From the NCBI GenBank assembly GCA_002778195.1, contig PCDI01000009.1, positions 472,791-536,790 on the forward strand: DNA of 64,000 bases. The letters run 5' to 3'. Below, piece by piece: positions 53,502-64,000 of this stretch. Position numbers and translations under genes: made by a program. Origin of the DNA: Raffaelea ambrosiae. Taxonomy: Eukaryota > Ascomycota > Sordariomycetes > Ophiostomatales > Ophiostomataceae. The notes under the pieces were generated by a model. That model ran no database searches. It saw nothing but the letters and a program-made list of their open reading frames with translations, and was not told the DNA's origin. Position 1 is the first letter of the stretch. The number at the start of each line of letters is the position of its first letter.

Positions 53502-55446
53502 TCAGAGCTCGTCGTCCGAATCTGTGTCACTGTCGGTGCCAGCCGGAGCCTTGGCTGCTGCCCGTGACGGCATCGCTCGCACTGCACTTCTTGGCTGGAC
53601 AAAGGCAAGATTTCGTCGTGGCGGTGGTGCTTCTGTTGCCGGTGGCTGTGCCGGAGGCGGTGGTGGTGCTGCCGCCTCCTCCTCCTCCTCCTCATTATTC
53701 CCAACCATATCTTCGTCCATCGGTTCCCCATCTGTCGATCCGTCTTCATCGTTTTCTGTTGTGCGATCATCGTCACTGGACTCTTGTTCTTTATTCTCCT
53801 CATCAGTAGCACTGGTGGCAGCAGCTGCTGCCGCCGATTCCGCCGCCGCTGCTGTCTTGGATCTTGCTGAGCGTCGGTTGCCGCTCGGAGCTGCAGTCTT
53901 TTCAAACGCATCATCATCAGACTCTTCCTCATCCTCATCGTCTGACGGTGCAGCGCGGCGCTTGGCACCCCTCTTGGGCGGTTCTGGCTTCTTCTTCTTC
54001 TGCTGCTGCTGCTGCTGCTTCTTGCCAATGCTGCCACCAATCTTAGACCGTGTCGCCCCTCCTAGTCGCCTGGGAGCCAGAGGAGGAGACTCTTCTCTTC
54101 CTTCTTCTTCTCCCTCCTCCTCGTGCTTAATTTCTGACTGAGCCGCTGTTCTGGTTTGTGTGTCATCGCCATCATTATTGGCTGCTGACGTTGACGCCAG
54201 GAGCCGCTGCTGCACCCGGATTTTGACCTTCTTCTCGTTGAGCAATGTACAGAATTTCTCCAGCAGGGCCGTCTCATCAGCATCCTTGGCCTGGAGAAAC
54301 GTGTCCAACTGCTCTTGCACTGCTGCGACTGCTGTTTCTAGGGCGTCCCGCTTGGCCGTGGCTGCGGTCAGCGCGGAATGCATCTCCGTGCAGCCCTGGA
54401 CGGCTTCGCCGCACCAGTCAAACAGCTCGATGCCCTCATCGGCATCATACTCAAGTGATAGTGTACCAAGGCGTTGCTAGAAAAAAAAAAGGGGGGGGGA
54501 GGGGAAGAGAGAGAGGGAGGGAAGAAGACATTATTAGCAGGGGTTTGGACACTATTGAAACCGTGATAAGCTTAGACGTAACCAGAAGTGAGGAACATGA
54601 GGGAGAACCAGAACCAGATCGGCAAGAAGAAGAAAGAAAAAGAAGGAAAACGAAAAGAACATTAACCAAGAAGAGCAAATAAGAAAACACAACGACGCAG
54701 AACGAACAGATCATATCATAGAACATAAAACATAGAACGCAGAACATAAAACACAGATCACAGAACACATATCACAGAAACAAAACGAAGGATGAAGGAC
54801 AAGAATTAGTTACAAATCACAGAAACAAAGTGCCACTTACTGTGATGTTCTGGACCCTCCTCCGGATCGTTATGGTCATTGAGGCCTCTTCTTGCACCAC
54901 AGCCGTGGCGTCGACATGCTCGGCAGACCCTCGTCCGAGCAGGATGAACAAGAGAATGGCCTCCCACTCATCTGCCGAGCAGGGTGCGTTGCTGCCCTTG
55001 AATCTTTCGATTCTGTCATGCCGCACTATTTACAAGGAGTTAAAAGGTAAGTCAGGGTTGGGGTATATCTTAGTACTCTTGGAAACGCAGGTGGAAACTG
55101 AAGTTGACACAAATAATGTGACCACAAATCGGAGAGAGCAGTGTCAGAGCCAAAAGAACGAGCCGAGGGGGCCTTCTGGGCATAGCCGGAGATCCAACTC
55201 CGCACCACAAGTGTCTAGACTCGCTGTCGAAAACTGCTCGTCTCTCCTGTCCGCGTCCAACATGGAAAAACAAAAGAGTTATGACTTACGCGTCAGGACA
55301 TATGGTGCCACTCCTTCGGTGGCAACCAATCTCGCGTTCAGCGGCCGCGAGGCAGGGCCTGACGGAGACACGCGGGCGAGGATGAAGGACCCCTCCTCGT
55401 CAGAGCGGGGGATCCTTAGCACATGAGAGGCAGCCGCTGGTGGCAT
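53502..55446 (-). CDS. LIF1: XRCC4/Lif1-like DNA double-strand break repair protein
   Basis: Partner of DNA ligase IV in non-homologous end joining, in the nucleus. Three exons: 55290-55446, 54841-55025 and 53502-54476, about 438 aa, phases closing exactly. The head domain reads SHVLRIPRSDEEGSFILARV, then LVATEGVAPYVLT, CSADEWEAILLFILLG, MTITIRRRVQNIT and, in exon 3, QRLGTLSLEYDADEGIELFDW. The long coiled-coil stalk follows (about 146-210, ending FCTLLNEKKVKIRVQQRLLA, a strongly conserved fungal motif). The C-terminus is disordered, with poly-Gln, acidic and Ala-rich blocks, ending TDSDTDSDDEL. Both introns are long for this genome (264 and 364 bp). The second holds a polypurine run and repeated ACATAAAACA/ACAGA words. 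Confidence 0.9.
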
Positions 55447-58400
55447 GGCCGTATGGGTGACAACCAGAGAAAGAGCGTCTGTGCTCTCGCTAGAAGGTAT
55501 GCTTTGTTTCTACACCTTTCTATAGACGTGTTATTATAAGATCGATAAGATCAACCGGTTCTGTCCGGAATGGGAAGGTCAGGTCGGAGAAGAAAGAGTG
55601 TTTGCAATGCTTAGGGGCATTTGAAGAGCGAGGGTTAAAGAGAGAGAGAGGAAGAGAGAGAGAGAGAGAGAAACTGTGTGTGTGCAACTGCGTATGTGAT
55701 GTGACGATGTGTGTTTGCGCATAGCTGGAGGGTATATCAAACGAGCAATTGGGTCAAGGATGGCGGCCGTTGCGAGAAACGAGAATGCAAAAAGGATGAA
55801 ACAAACCAGAAATGGGAAATGATTGGAATGCCAGTTGACGAACCAATGAACGAGTTTCTCAAAAGAGCGGTCCGAGCGAATCGAGGTGCAGGTTGAGAGA
55901 CGTGGGCAGGCAGATGAGAGAGAAAATGAGGGCAGGCAAGGCAGGAGAGCAGATGTGAGGCGAGGGGAGCCAGACCGTGAGCCAGACCGTGAGCCAGACC
56001 GTGAGCCAGACCAGCAGGCTGCTACCGGGGCGTTGCAGCCTAGCGACCAACCAAATGCGAGAAGGCGTTTTGCGGACGGTCTTAGCGGCTGCCCGAAAAG
56101 GGTGGCAGAAACTTTATTTTTTCGTACGGTGCAAGCTACAGGCTGTGCACGACAACAGACCCGACGGCCTGGGGTACGGGTTGTATGGGAAGACAATTTG
56201 CATGGGAAATTGAAGGAGACACGGAAATGGCATGCGAGTATCAGAGAAACTGTCGGTTTGCCCAGATTCATGGAGGAAGAACTGGCAATCAAAATGCCAG
56301 CAGCAGGCACTGTCAAAATGCTAGCGAGCGTGACAATCAAAATCACTGTCCAAAGTAGCAGTTGAAGGATGATTAGAAAGCCGTTGGATCTGGCAATTAC
56401 GGCGAATCTACGAAACGAAATGACGGAAACGCGTGGAGCCGTCCTTTTCAATTAGGCAGGCATGGGGTGCATGAACGGTGGGCACTGGCAAATGGGCACG
56501 GCATCGGCATCGTGGGAAAGACGGAAAGCTCAGGTGTCCTCGTATCTTGAACGTCTCAAGGACTGATATCATGTGATGCGATGAACACGCACGAACGGCA
56601 CTACGAGGCCACTCGAGCAGCACTATGCTGAGAAAGCAGACATGGGAGGGAAGCAAAACAGGACCATGAAAATCAAGTTCGGAGGGCGGAGGGAGGGCGT
56701 GGACAAGGACAAGGCTTGGTGGAAAAGAGCGATGGAGCGAGGATAAAAATTAAATTGATAAAAACAATCAGTTGAGAGGAGATGCCGAGTGTGTGTGCGT
56801 GCCGAAACCAGAAAGTAGAAAAGGCAGGCACGCGTCTGTTTCGCGTACCAGACGCGCGAGTTTGTGTTGTTGGTCTGGGAAGGCTGCAGCCAATCCGGCC
56901 AGAGCACGGCGGCAAGGCGTGGACGCTGGGCCGAGGGCAGGAGCAAAGGCTCGTGCGTCGCCGTTCCTTCTTACTACTACGATAATATGTAACTATGTAC
57001 CACCGTACTGCGCTGCCATGTGGCGCCCACCCTCAGCTTCTGTGCATGGAGGAGGGACCCCTGCCTTGCCTGGGAATGCGCCGCAGAGAACCCCTCCAAC
57101 AGGCCACAGCGGCAGTTTGAGCCAGCAAGGCACCCAAACCACCACTCTCGGCATTGGCGCACGGACCCATGCGCGACTGGTCGCTCGCTCCTGCCTGGAC
57201 GCTTTTTCGGTGGCTGGAACGACGGCGCCAGCCCGGAAACAGCACCCACTAAGCCCAGCACTACCACCGCTAGAGCCCTCGCCACGAGCCTTTCGCTGTC
57301 CACCCTGGCGCCCAGGGTCGTCCGTATTCGTTCACAGTCGCCTCTAGGGCGCCACAAACAGCGCTAAAGCCGCTGCTCCAACGTCCCACAACCCTCCACG
57401 ACCACCGTATTTTCAGAGTTTTCCCTCTTTTCCCTCTTTTCCCTGTCCGCCCTTCGCACCTTCCCGTCCATCGCTCTGAGTGGTTGGCCGCCCCTTCCCC
57501 CTTCCCCCAACCTCCTCCCTTCTTGCCCACTTTCCACTTTTCCTTCCTTCGCCTGCCAAGAGCCTCTTTTTCTTCTCTTACCTTTCTCTTTTCGCACGGG
57601 GTTTTTTTTTTCGCCCTTGCCCCCCCCAAATCCGCCTGTATTCTCACACCCACAGTCGATTTCGCTCAGAAACACTCCTTCTTCTGTTTCTCCCCTTTCT
57701 TTTGTTATCCGACGAACTGAGAAACCGGACTTTTTTTTCACTTTTTTTTTCTCTCCTGTCGCAGCATCTTCTTGCTCGTGCCGTTCGTTCGTTCACGGCT
57801 CTCTACGCCCAGTCGCGCACGACCGACTTTGCGCGGCCTATTCGCCCCAAAGGAATCACCCAATCACCCAATCACCAAAATAACCGCAGACGACCAGCCC
57901 AATCTCCCCGACGACAAACAGACACAAACAGACACAGACAACACAAATCTTTGCATACGCAGCCCGAACAGCCATACAGCGACATGTCCTAGGAATAGAA
58001 GCATTCTCTCCCATTCTGCCACCAACGATATTCTTTTCCTTTGTCTCCGCGCGCGCCGCGCCAGCACCCGAGAATCGTCATCTCCCGCCCGTCTCTTCCG
58101 TCTTAATTCGATATCAGCCTGCAAGACCTAGTCCACGTCCTCGTTTCTTTCTCGCCTCTTGTCTGTCCTTCATTTCGCCGCCGCCGCGACGCCCGCAGTC
58201 CCGGAAAAAAATTCTTCGCGTTAAGACGGCCTCTTAAGAAGCTCGCTCGCCGCGTTATTCAATCGCGGAACGGTTACCCCGTCCACGAGAAAACTGCCCG
58301 ACAAAGACAACTGCAAAGAAAACAGAGACGATTTCCATTGAGCGACGCCAGAACAGCAGCACGCGCTCTCTCGCTCGATTCTCTCGACTCGGCCGACTCG

Positions 58401-58687
58401 ACTGTCACGAGCAACATCGCCAGCACCCTTCACGCACGGACAACAAAACAACAACAAACCCAACACACTCCAAGAGGAGCTCTCTGCTGTCCATTGTCGA
58501 CGTCGACTATGAATCCTCCTCAGTGACCGCGTTAACTGTCGCTTCCCCCTCTCCCTTGATCGTGTCTTGCACCGCTGAGGCTCTTTGTTTGCCTTTGTGA
58601 CGCACGCGACACTATCCGGAGACAGCTTTTTCCTGAAACACACTATCAACAACCACACCCCCCCCCCCCACAACACACAGCACAACT
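55447..58687. other. Divergent region between XRCC4/Lif1 and Byr4
   Basis: 3.2 kb without a supportable gene. Contains GA microsatellite (55640-55670) and a four-unit 12-bp repeat at 55967-56012. From about 57370 to 58687 it is C/T- and C/A-rich non-coding sequence, likely promoter and long leader of the Byr4 gene, with several short upstream ATG frames. The 290-codon minus frame at 55579-56451 is compositionally biased and rejected. Confidence 0.6.
55967..56012. repeat. 12-bp tandem repeat (GAGCCAGACCGT)
   Basis: Three exact copies and a partial fourth, perfectly spaced, in the XRCC4/Byr4 intergenic region. Confidence 0.88.
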
Positions 58688-61600
58688 ATGGAGACTCTAC
58701 GTCTCAAGCCAAGGCAGCCCGTCGAGGACGAGGTGGAGAACTGGGACGACGACGACTTTATGATTGAGGGCGACGACATCACATTCCGCAGCTCCTCAAA
58801 CACCGCCCCGACCGTGGGCTCGCGCCGCGGCTCGCACGGGTCCTTCCGCTCCGACTTTGAGTCTATCCATGGCGAGGAGGAGCAGCAGGTTCTTCTCCCC
58901 GGCGAGGACGAGAAGTCCACACTAGACGCCATCGCCCTCGCTGCCAACGCCGGCATTCCCCTGCCCAAGAATGTGCCCTCGTCAGCGCTGATGGGCGGCA
59001 CCATCAAGCGACTCGGCGGCCGCAAAATCAAGAAGATTTTCCAGGAGGACTGGGGCGACGACCTCGAGCTTCCAGACGACCCCCGGCCCCTGCACATCAA
59101 GCCGCAGGACGGCTCCAAGTTCCCCGATGTCCTGCGGCAGGTCAGCAGCGGCTCGACACAGCCGAGTTCCCTCAAGTCGCCACAGGCGGAGTTCGAGTTT
59201 GACCAGCCGTCTCTGGTGGCCCCGGCCGCAGCACCAACACCGGCCAAGCACGCGCCCGCACCCGTCAACCTGGACCAGTTCCGCGACTCGGACGACGACG
59301 ACGACTTCTTTGGCGACGGGTCGGCCACGATCAAGGTGTCCAAGAACCGCCAGGCACCCAAGCCGCTACCTCTGATCACGCCGCCAACGCCCCAGAAGAA
59401 CGAGTCGGCGGTTGTCGACGACGACTTTGAGATGGACCTCGAGCTGCCCTCCGACGGCAAGCTGATGCTGTCGAAACGCAAGGAAATCCCCAAGACGCCC
59501 TCTCTCAGCGCCGTGGACGACTTCGAATGGGGCGAGGGCAGCCTGGGCACGCGCTTCGGCGGCACCCGCCGTGACGGCCGCTCCAACCGCAGCTCGTCTG
59601 TGTCGGCCATGAGCCCCAGCGTCTCCAGCTCCATCACGGCCGAGAGCGAAGGCGAGGACGACACCTTTGACGGCCTGGTCCTGCCGACCGGCCCCGTCAA
59701 CTTTGGCGAGCGGCTGAAGAAGCAGAAGCGGCGGCCCAGCCGGTCGCCGTCGCGGCCAGCAGCAGCCACAGCCGAGGCCGCGCAGCTGTTCCAGCAAAAG
59801 CAGCCCGAGCCACAGCCCGAGCCACAGCCTGGGCCATTGCAGATCCCGCCCGCAGCAGCGCCTGCCGCCCCTCCCGTGGCGGGGCTGGGCATCCAGGCCA
59901 CCCGGCACGTGCCACAGCCGAAGCCTGAGGCCGACAAGGAAGACTTCCTGTCGGGCCTGGATCTCGGCGACGGCGAGGTGTTCGACACCAGCCGCCTGAC
60001 GCTCAACCGCAACATCCGCGTCAAGGAAGCGCGGCCCGCCAGCCCGTCGCGGCCCAAGGCGGCGGTGTCCATCACCTTCACCAACAAGCCCGCGTCGGGC
60101 GTGTCGCGGCTGCCGCGTCCGCTGGGCACGCACGAGCGCACGCACACCACGTCGTCCCTCGAGCCTGTCTCCGAGAGCGGCGGCCCCATTCCCAACCTGG
60201 CCCGTCGGTCGCAGTCGCGCCTCAGCCACTCCGCCCAGTCGTCCGTCTCCAGCATCCCGACTCCCACCACGCCGTCCTCTGTCCAGTCCCTGCCGCCGTC
60301 TACGCCCCGCCGGCGGGACGGCCAGAAGCCGCCCAGTCTCACGCTGCGCAACGAGCCGACGACCACCAATGCCCAGCTGCTGCGCCTCAAGCGCTCCCTG
60401 CCCGTCCTGCGCCAGGCCCCGTCTCCAGCGCCGCGCCCCATGACGTCTCGCGGATTCGAGCGACCTCCGTCGCGGAACGACGGCACCGGCCGGCCGCAGT
60501 CTGCCATGCGACCCAAGACGCCCGTCGAGCGAGGCCGTGCCAGCGCGGAGACTGCCGCGTCCCTGGCGCGAAAGAACCCCCTGCCCTTCCTCCCTGCCGG
60601 CGCCTCGCAGTCGCAGTCACACCACGTCACGGCCAAGAGCTCGCGCACCTTCCGCCGCCATGACTCTGACACGGCTGTCGACCTGCGGCCGTCTTCGCGC
60701 GCCATGTCTCGGTCAACCATGCGGTCGCCGAGCCCGGCCAAGAGATACCGGACCAACGTCGACAAGCTCACGCAGGAAGGCTCGTGGCAGCAGCTCAACA
60801 AACCGCGCCGCCAGCGCAACTTTGGCGACGGCCACGAGCTCGACGGCTTTGACGATCTTCCCACGTCGGTCCAGGCCGAGGCTCCGTATCTGCGCCAGCC
60901 TGTGGCGGCAGGCACGAAAGTTCAGCCGCGGAACAAGCTGTACCAGAGCATCCTCCCCGACCGGACAGTCACACCGTCGACGCCTTCCACTCTGTATTCT
61001 CCGGCGCGCTTCGACACCCTGCCGCACTTTGCCCGGGACACTGCCGCCAGCCGGATCGCTAGGGAGACATCCCTTGCGCAGCGCACGCCGTCTGGGCCGC
61101 TCGCACAGCTGACCACGCAAAGGGTGGCCCAGCTGACGATGCGAAGCAACTACAACACGCCTCACATTCCCCGCGAGACCATCCGCTCCAAGAAGACGCT
61201 TCGTCGACTGCAGCCCGTGAAGCCGCACCTCATCTCCAACCTAGGCGGCTCCAAGGAATCCAAAACGGTCAACGGCATGTTCTACAACCCCGTGACCATG
61301 CGCTGGGAGGGCAATGAGAACGACCTGTCTGCATTCGACCCTCCGGCCTCGTCGCCCTCCACGGCATCCATCCCGCCCTACCTGCTGCGCGAGAAGGAGA
61401 GCGCAACCCCTCGTCCGGCCCTCATCACACCCATTGGCGCCACCAAGGGCGTCCAGGTCGTCGGCGGCATGGTCTTCGACCCACAGAACATGTGCTGGCT
61501 GAAGCTCGGGCCCCAGAACGGTCACAAGGTCGAGGCAGACGATCCGATGGACGGCTTCAACGGCATCGATAGCGACGAAGATGTGTTCAAAGACATCCCG

Positions 61601-61828
61601 GACTTGGACGACACCGTCGATAGCACAGAAGGCACCGGCCGTGCCAGTGACGTTAAGGACGACTGGCTTGTCGGCGAAGAGTTCGACGTCGGCCCCGAGT
61701 TTGTTCGCCGGCAGCGCGAGGAAGAGCAGCGTTGGCGGAAGAAGTGCGAGAGGTGGATGGCTTTCGAAGACCGCGACCAAAACTCCTGGAAGTGGCTCCT
61801 TCGAGAGATGGTCACTCATCCCATCTAA
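58688..61828 (+). CDS. byr4: Cytokinesis regulator Byr4/Bfa1
   Basis: Byr4 (Bfa1 in budding yeast) is the scaffold half of the two-part GAP with Cdc16/Bub2. It holds the Spg1/Tem1 GTPase inactive at the spindle pole body until late mitosis, so it gates the septation/mitotic-exit pathway. Single exon, 1046 aa, ATG directly after a C/A-rich leader. The N-terminus starts METLRLKPRQ with an acidic VENWDDDDFMIEGDD motif and a conserved helix TIKRLGGRKIKKIFQEDWGD (about 98-117). The centre is disordered Ser/Pro/Arg. The conserved C-terminal region begins at about residue 840, with two related motifs, KTVNGMFYNPVTMRWEGNE and GVQVVGGMVFDPQNMCWLKL, then a Trp-rich end (EEQRWRKKCERWMAFEDRD). The 767-codon antisense frame over the gene is a shadow. 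Confidence 0.92.
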   Translation: METLRLKPRQPVEDEVENWDDDDFMIEGDDITFRSSSNTAPTVGSRRGSHGSFRSDFESIHGEEEQQVLLPGEDEKSTLDAIALAANAGIPLPKNVPSSALMGGTIKRLGGRKIKKIFQEDWGDDLELPDDPRPLHIKPQDGSKFPDVLRQVSSGSTQPSSLKSPQAEFEFDQPSLVAPAAAPTPAKHAPAPVNLDQFRDSDDDDDFFGDGSATIKVSKNRQAPKPLPLITPPTPQKNESAVVDDDFEMDLELPSDGKLMLSKRKEIPKTPSLSAVDDFEWGEGSLGTRFGGTRRDGRSNRSSSVSAMSPSVSSSITAESEGEDDTFDGLVLPTGPVNFGERLKKQKRRPSRSPSRPAAATAEAAQLFQQKQPEPQPEPQPGPLQIPPAAAPAAPPVAGLGIQATRHVPQPKPEADKEDFLSGLDLGDGEVFDTSRLTLNRNIRVKEARPASPSRPKAAVSITFTNKPASGVSRLPRPLGTHERTHTTSSLEPVSESGGPIPNLARRSQSRLSHSAQSSVSSIPTPTTPSSVQSLPPSTPRRRDGQKPPSLTLRNEPTTTNAQLLRLKRSLPVLRQAPSPAPRPMTSRGFERPPSRNDGTGRPQSAMRPKTPVERGRASAETAASLARKNPLPFLPAGASQSQSHHVTAKSSRTFRRHDSDTAVDLRPSSRAMSRSTMRSPSPAKRYRTNVDKLTQEGSWQQLNKPRRQRNFGDGHELDGFDDLPTSVQAEAPYLRQPVAAGTKVQPRNKLYQSILPDRTVTPSTPSTLYSPARFDTLPHFARDTAASRIARETSLAQRTPSGPLAQLTTQRVAQLTMRSNYNTPHIPRETIRSKKTLRRLQPVKPHLISNLGGSKESKTVNGMFYNPVTMRWEGNENDLSAFDPPASSPSTASIPPYLLREKESATPRPALITPIGATKGVQVVGGMVFDPQNMCWLKLGPQNGHKVEADDPMDGFNGIDSDEDVFKDIPDLDDTVDSTEGTGRASDVKDDWLVGEEFDVGPEFVRRQREEEQRWRKKCERWMAFEDRDQNSWKWLLREMVTHPI

Positions 61829-62858
61829 GACGGACGCGCACATCTCAACTCGCTTTCCCCCTACCCCCCCTCCAAAACTTCTCTCATACATTCAACGGAT
61901 TCGATTCTTTCATCTATCCATATTCGGGACTACATGTTTAATACTGGGTTTCTTTTTTCCTCTATACACCGTCATCCAATCATTTTTCACCCTTACACAT
62001 CACAAACAACCGCCCAATTTTCTACATTATTCCCCTGCCCCCCCTTTCCTTCCCCTTATCCCCAACGCTGCCCACTGTCACTTGTATTATACGCATTACA
62101 AGGAACCAAGGTGTACTGGGGAACTGCATAAGCATTCGATGGACAAGCCCGGCCCAGGTTGGTGTGCGGGGGAAGCACAAACCAAATCGTTGCGGACCGG
62201 TGTCTTGGGTATGGGGAGTGCAAAAATACTAGTGGCGTATACTGGGCTCTGCTTTATGGGTTTTCGTTTAACTTACGACATGATGGACATTATGAGTTTT
62301 GGGTTATGAGTTTTTTGTGCTTCATCTGGGCCAGACAGCCTGTTGGCCAGTCCTGTTATCTGTTCATTCTTTTTTTATCATATTCCCTCCCTCCGCGTGA
62401 TAGGGAACCGGCATTTCATTTCTCTTTTTTTTCGGTTTTTGGTTTTGTTTTCCGTCAATCAGGGAGTCTGTATGTGGTTTGGTCATATATATACTATAGA
62501 CGGGCGGGACAGAGATAAGGGAGCGTGTAGAGTTCTGTGTGCTCGAAAACCAGTCCGAGCAAAGAAGCCGAGAGACAGAAGAAGAGAACTGCTGTTGCAT
62601 TACTTGAAGACGCTCAAAGCTGCACAGTTTCTTTCTGCATGACACATGATGAAGCTCTTATGCATGACGAATGATGGTCGACAGTACTCAGGTCTCTTTT
62701 TAACTGGAAGAGAGTCCCATAAAGAAGATACATAATCAGATAATGCTAATATTCTAATCGCAACCCAAAACAACAATCCAAAATGGAATGAAATGATAAA
62801 ACTTTTCCCTGCCTGGCTTGAATGCCTTTGCGTGCGTTCCTTTCCCCCACTTCTATTA
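61829..62858. other. Convergent 3' region between Byr4 and NOP2
   Basis: About 1 kb of 3' flank, AT-rich in part. No supportable gene. Confidence 0.65.
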
Positions 62859-64000
62859 CTACTTTCTCCTCGCCTCCGCCTTCTTCTGTGCTTTTTGTGG
62901 CTTTCCCGACTTTGGTATGCCGTTGGACTTCTCGGCAGTCTTGACCTTGCCAGCCTTGGCCGTCTTTTCCGACTTCTCCGACTTGTTGGACTTGCCAGCC
63001 TTCTCCTTCTCCTCGGCCTTGTCAGTCTTGTCAGCCTTCTCGGCATTCTGAGTCTTCTTCTCCGTCTTCTTGTCCAGCATGTGCGGGTCCAGACCACGGC
63101 GCCGCATCGCGTTCTTCCGCGCCCGTTCAATGTACTTGCTGTCCTCCTCGTCGTCGAAACCGCCGAAGCCGTCATCCTTCTCCTTCTTGTCGTCGTCCTC
63201 CAGAGCAATCGGCGACTTGTCCACGGGCATGGCGTCGTCGTTCTCGTTGTCGCGGTCCATGGCTGCGGCGGCACTGGCGGCATTGCCAGCAGCGCCACTG
63301 TCGTATCCGCGGATGGCATTGGGCGCCGTGGGCCCAATCTTTTGCAGCTTGGCGACAAAGAAACCGTCGACATTCTGGTGGTGCGGGTAGAAGCGGCGCG
63401 TCATCTTGAGGCTGGGGTCGAACGTCTTGCCCATGAAGCTGCTGAAGCCTTCCGCGCCAAAGGGCAGGCCGGTTTCGACAAGGCGCACATTTGGACGGCG
63501 CTTGAGGGCGTACGCGACGACAGCCTCGTTTTCCTCGACGGCGACGGAACTGGGCAAGGTGTTAGTTAGGAACGCAAAAGCAGGAAAGCGAGCGAAGCGA
63601 GAGCAAAAAAGGAAAGCGAGAGAAGCGGAAACAAGAAAGGAAAACAAGAAAAAAAAAAAAAAAAAAAAAAAAGAAAACCCTTACCAGGTAGAGTAGACGA
63701 GATAGCCACCAGACTTGCTGGCGTGGTTGACCGAGTCGATGGCGGCGAGAAGCAGCTGCTTCTGAACATGGGAGAGCTGCATGAAGTCGCGCTCGGTCTT
63801 GTTGGTCTTGACGCTGGGATCCTTGGCGATGACACCGGTACCCGAGCAGGGGGCGTCGAGGAGAACACGGTCAAAGCCGCCAATGACACGGGGGAACTCG
63901 CGGGCGTCGTAGTTGCAGACGATGACGTTGCGGGCACCCATGCGGTGGACGTTGCCGATCAGACCATTGGCACGCGACTTGGACGGATCGTTGGCAAAGA
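62859..64000 (-). CDS. NOP2: Nop2, 25S rRNA cytosine-5 methyltransferase (3' part)
   Basis: NOL1/NOP2/Sun-family methyltransferase of the nucleolus that methylates 25S rRNA and is needed for 60S subunit assembly. The gene enters from the right edge, so its 5' part is missing. Visible exons are 63685-64000 and 62859-63549, with a GTAAGG donor, CAG acceptor and a homopolymer-rich intron. The visible protein starts in FANDPSKSRANGLIGN, continues VIVCNYDAREFP and GFDRVLLDAPCSGTGVI (motif IV with the Pro-Cys pair), then LVYSTCSVAVEENE (motif VI, catalytic Thr-Cys; its Cys codon spans the intron). FDPSLKMTRRFYPHHQNVDG and FFVAKLQKIGP close the catalytic fold. The tail is a long Lys/Ser/Glu-rich low-complexity segment with repeated SEKSEK/KADKTDKA words, typical of nucleolar proteins. 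Confidence 0.95.

Noticed and set aside
55579..56451. 290-codon minus-strand frame with hydrophobic segments and SGSR repeats
   Set aside because: The SGSR run is just the 12-bp minisatellite, and the rest is CT-repeat derived (SLSLSLFL). No conserved segment.
58612..60915. 767-codon minus-strand frame antisense to Byr4
   Set aside because: GC-rich third positions of the sense gene suppress antisense stops. The translation is Arg/Gly/Ser-biased with no family signal, while the sense frame is clearly Byr4.
1..64000. Transposon, biosynthetic cluster or prophage-like island
   Set aside because: No transposase, reverse transcriptase, terminal repeats or cluster-type enzymes (PKS, NRPS, P450 groups) seen. 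The two gene-poor stretches hold only simple repeats.

Overview
The window is nuclear DNA of a filamentous ascomycete. Genes are monocistronic and spaced 0.4 to 4.6 kb apart. Introns are short GT-AG introns, several with a CTAAC-like branch site. Most coding regions are GC-rich at third codon positions, and the protein families are typical of Pezizomycotina: a HAP3/HapC CCAAT-binding subunit, Rrn3, a Byr4-type cytokinesis regulator, an Atg37-type acyl-CoA-binding protein, an XRCC4/Lif1 homologue and a GT17 glycosyltransferase. Sordariomycetes is my best guess at class level; the sequence alone does not fix the genus.

Layout, left to right: threonine aldolase (-), GT17 N-acetylglucosaminyltransferase (+), a very long bZIP-like regulator (-), a possible small two-exon gene of unknown function (-), RNA polymerase I factor Rrn3 (-), HAP3/HapC (-), a 4.6-kb stretch without a recognisable gene, prefoldin subunit 2 (-), the Cx9C protein Cmc2 (+), a TMEM14-family membrane protein (-), a 3.9-kb stretch without a recognisable gene, a C2H2 zinc-finger regulator (+), Atg37-like protein (-), RNase III (-), mitoribosomal protein mS33 (+), a PUF RNA-binding protein (+), SelO/Fmp40 pseudokinase (-), an aldo-keto reductase (+), XRCC4/Lif1 (-), Byr4/Bfa1 (+), and the 3' part of Nop2 (-), which runs off the right edge.

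These are mostly housekeeping and regulatory genes without an operon-like or clustered pathway. Two loose functional links are visible. Rrn3 and Nop2 both serve ribosome production, and RNase III possibly does too. Cmc2, mS33 and SelO are mitochondrial proteins, and CCAAT boxes (the binding site of the complex that contains HAP3) sit in the Cmc2/prefoldin and mS33/RNase III divergent promoters. The divergent pairs are aldolase/GT17, prefoldin/Cmc2 and RNase III/mS33.

I found no mobile element, secondary-metabolite cluster, CRISPR, tRNA or rRNA. I did not find a convincing new multi-gene system. The best leads are: a cluster of five CCAAT/ATTGG boxes within 68 bp of gene-free DNA; a strongly over-represented intergenic octamer TACTCGTA (13 copies counted by eye); a bZIP-like basic region lacking the invariant Asn; a start codon separated from the rest of its CDS by an intron; and alternative N-termini for HAP3 and the aldo-keto reductase. 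Splice sites were assigned by eye from reading frame, GT-AG borders and protein-family continuity.
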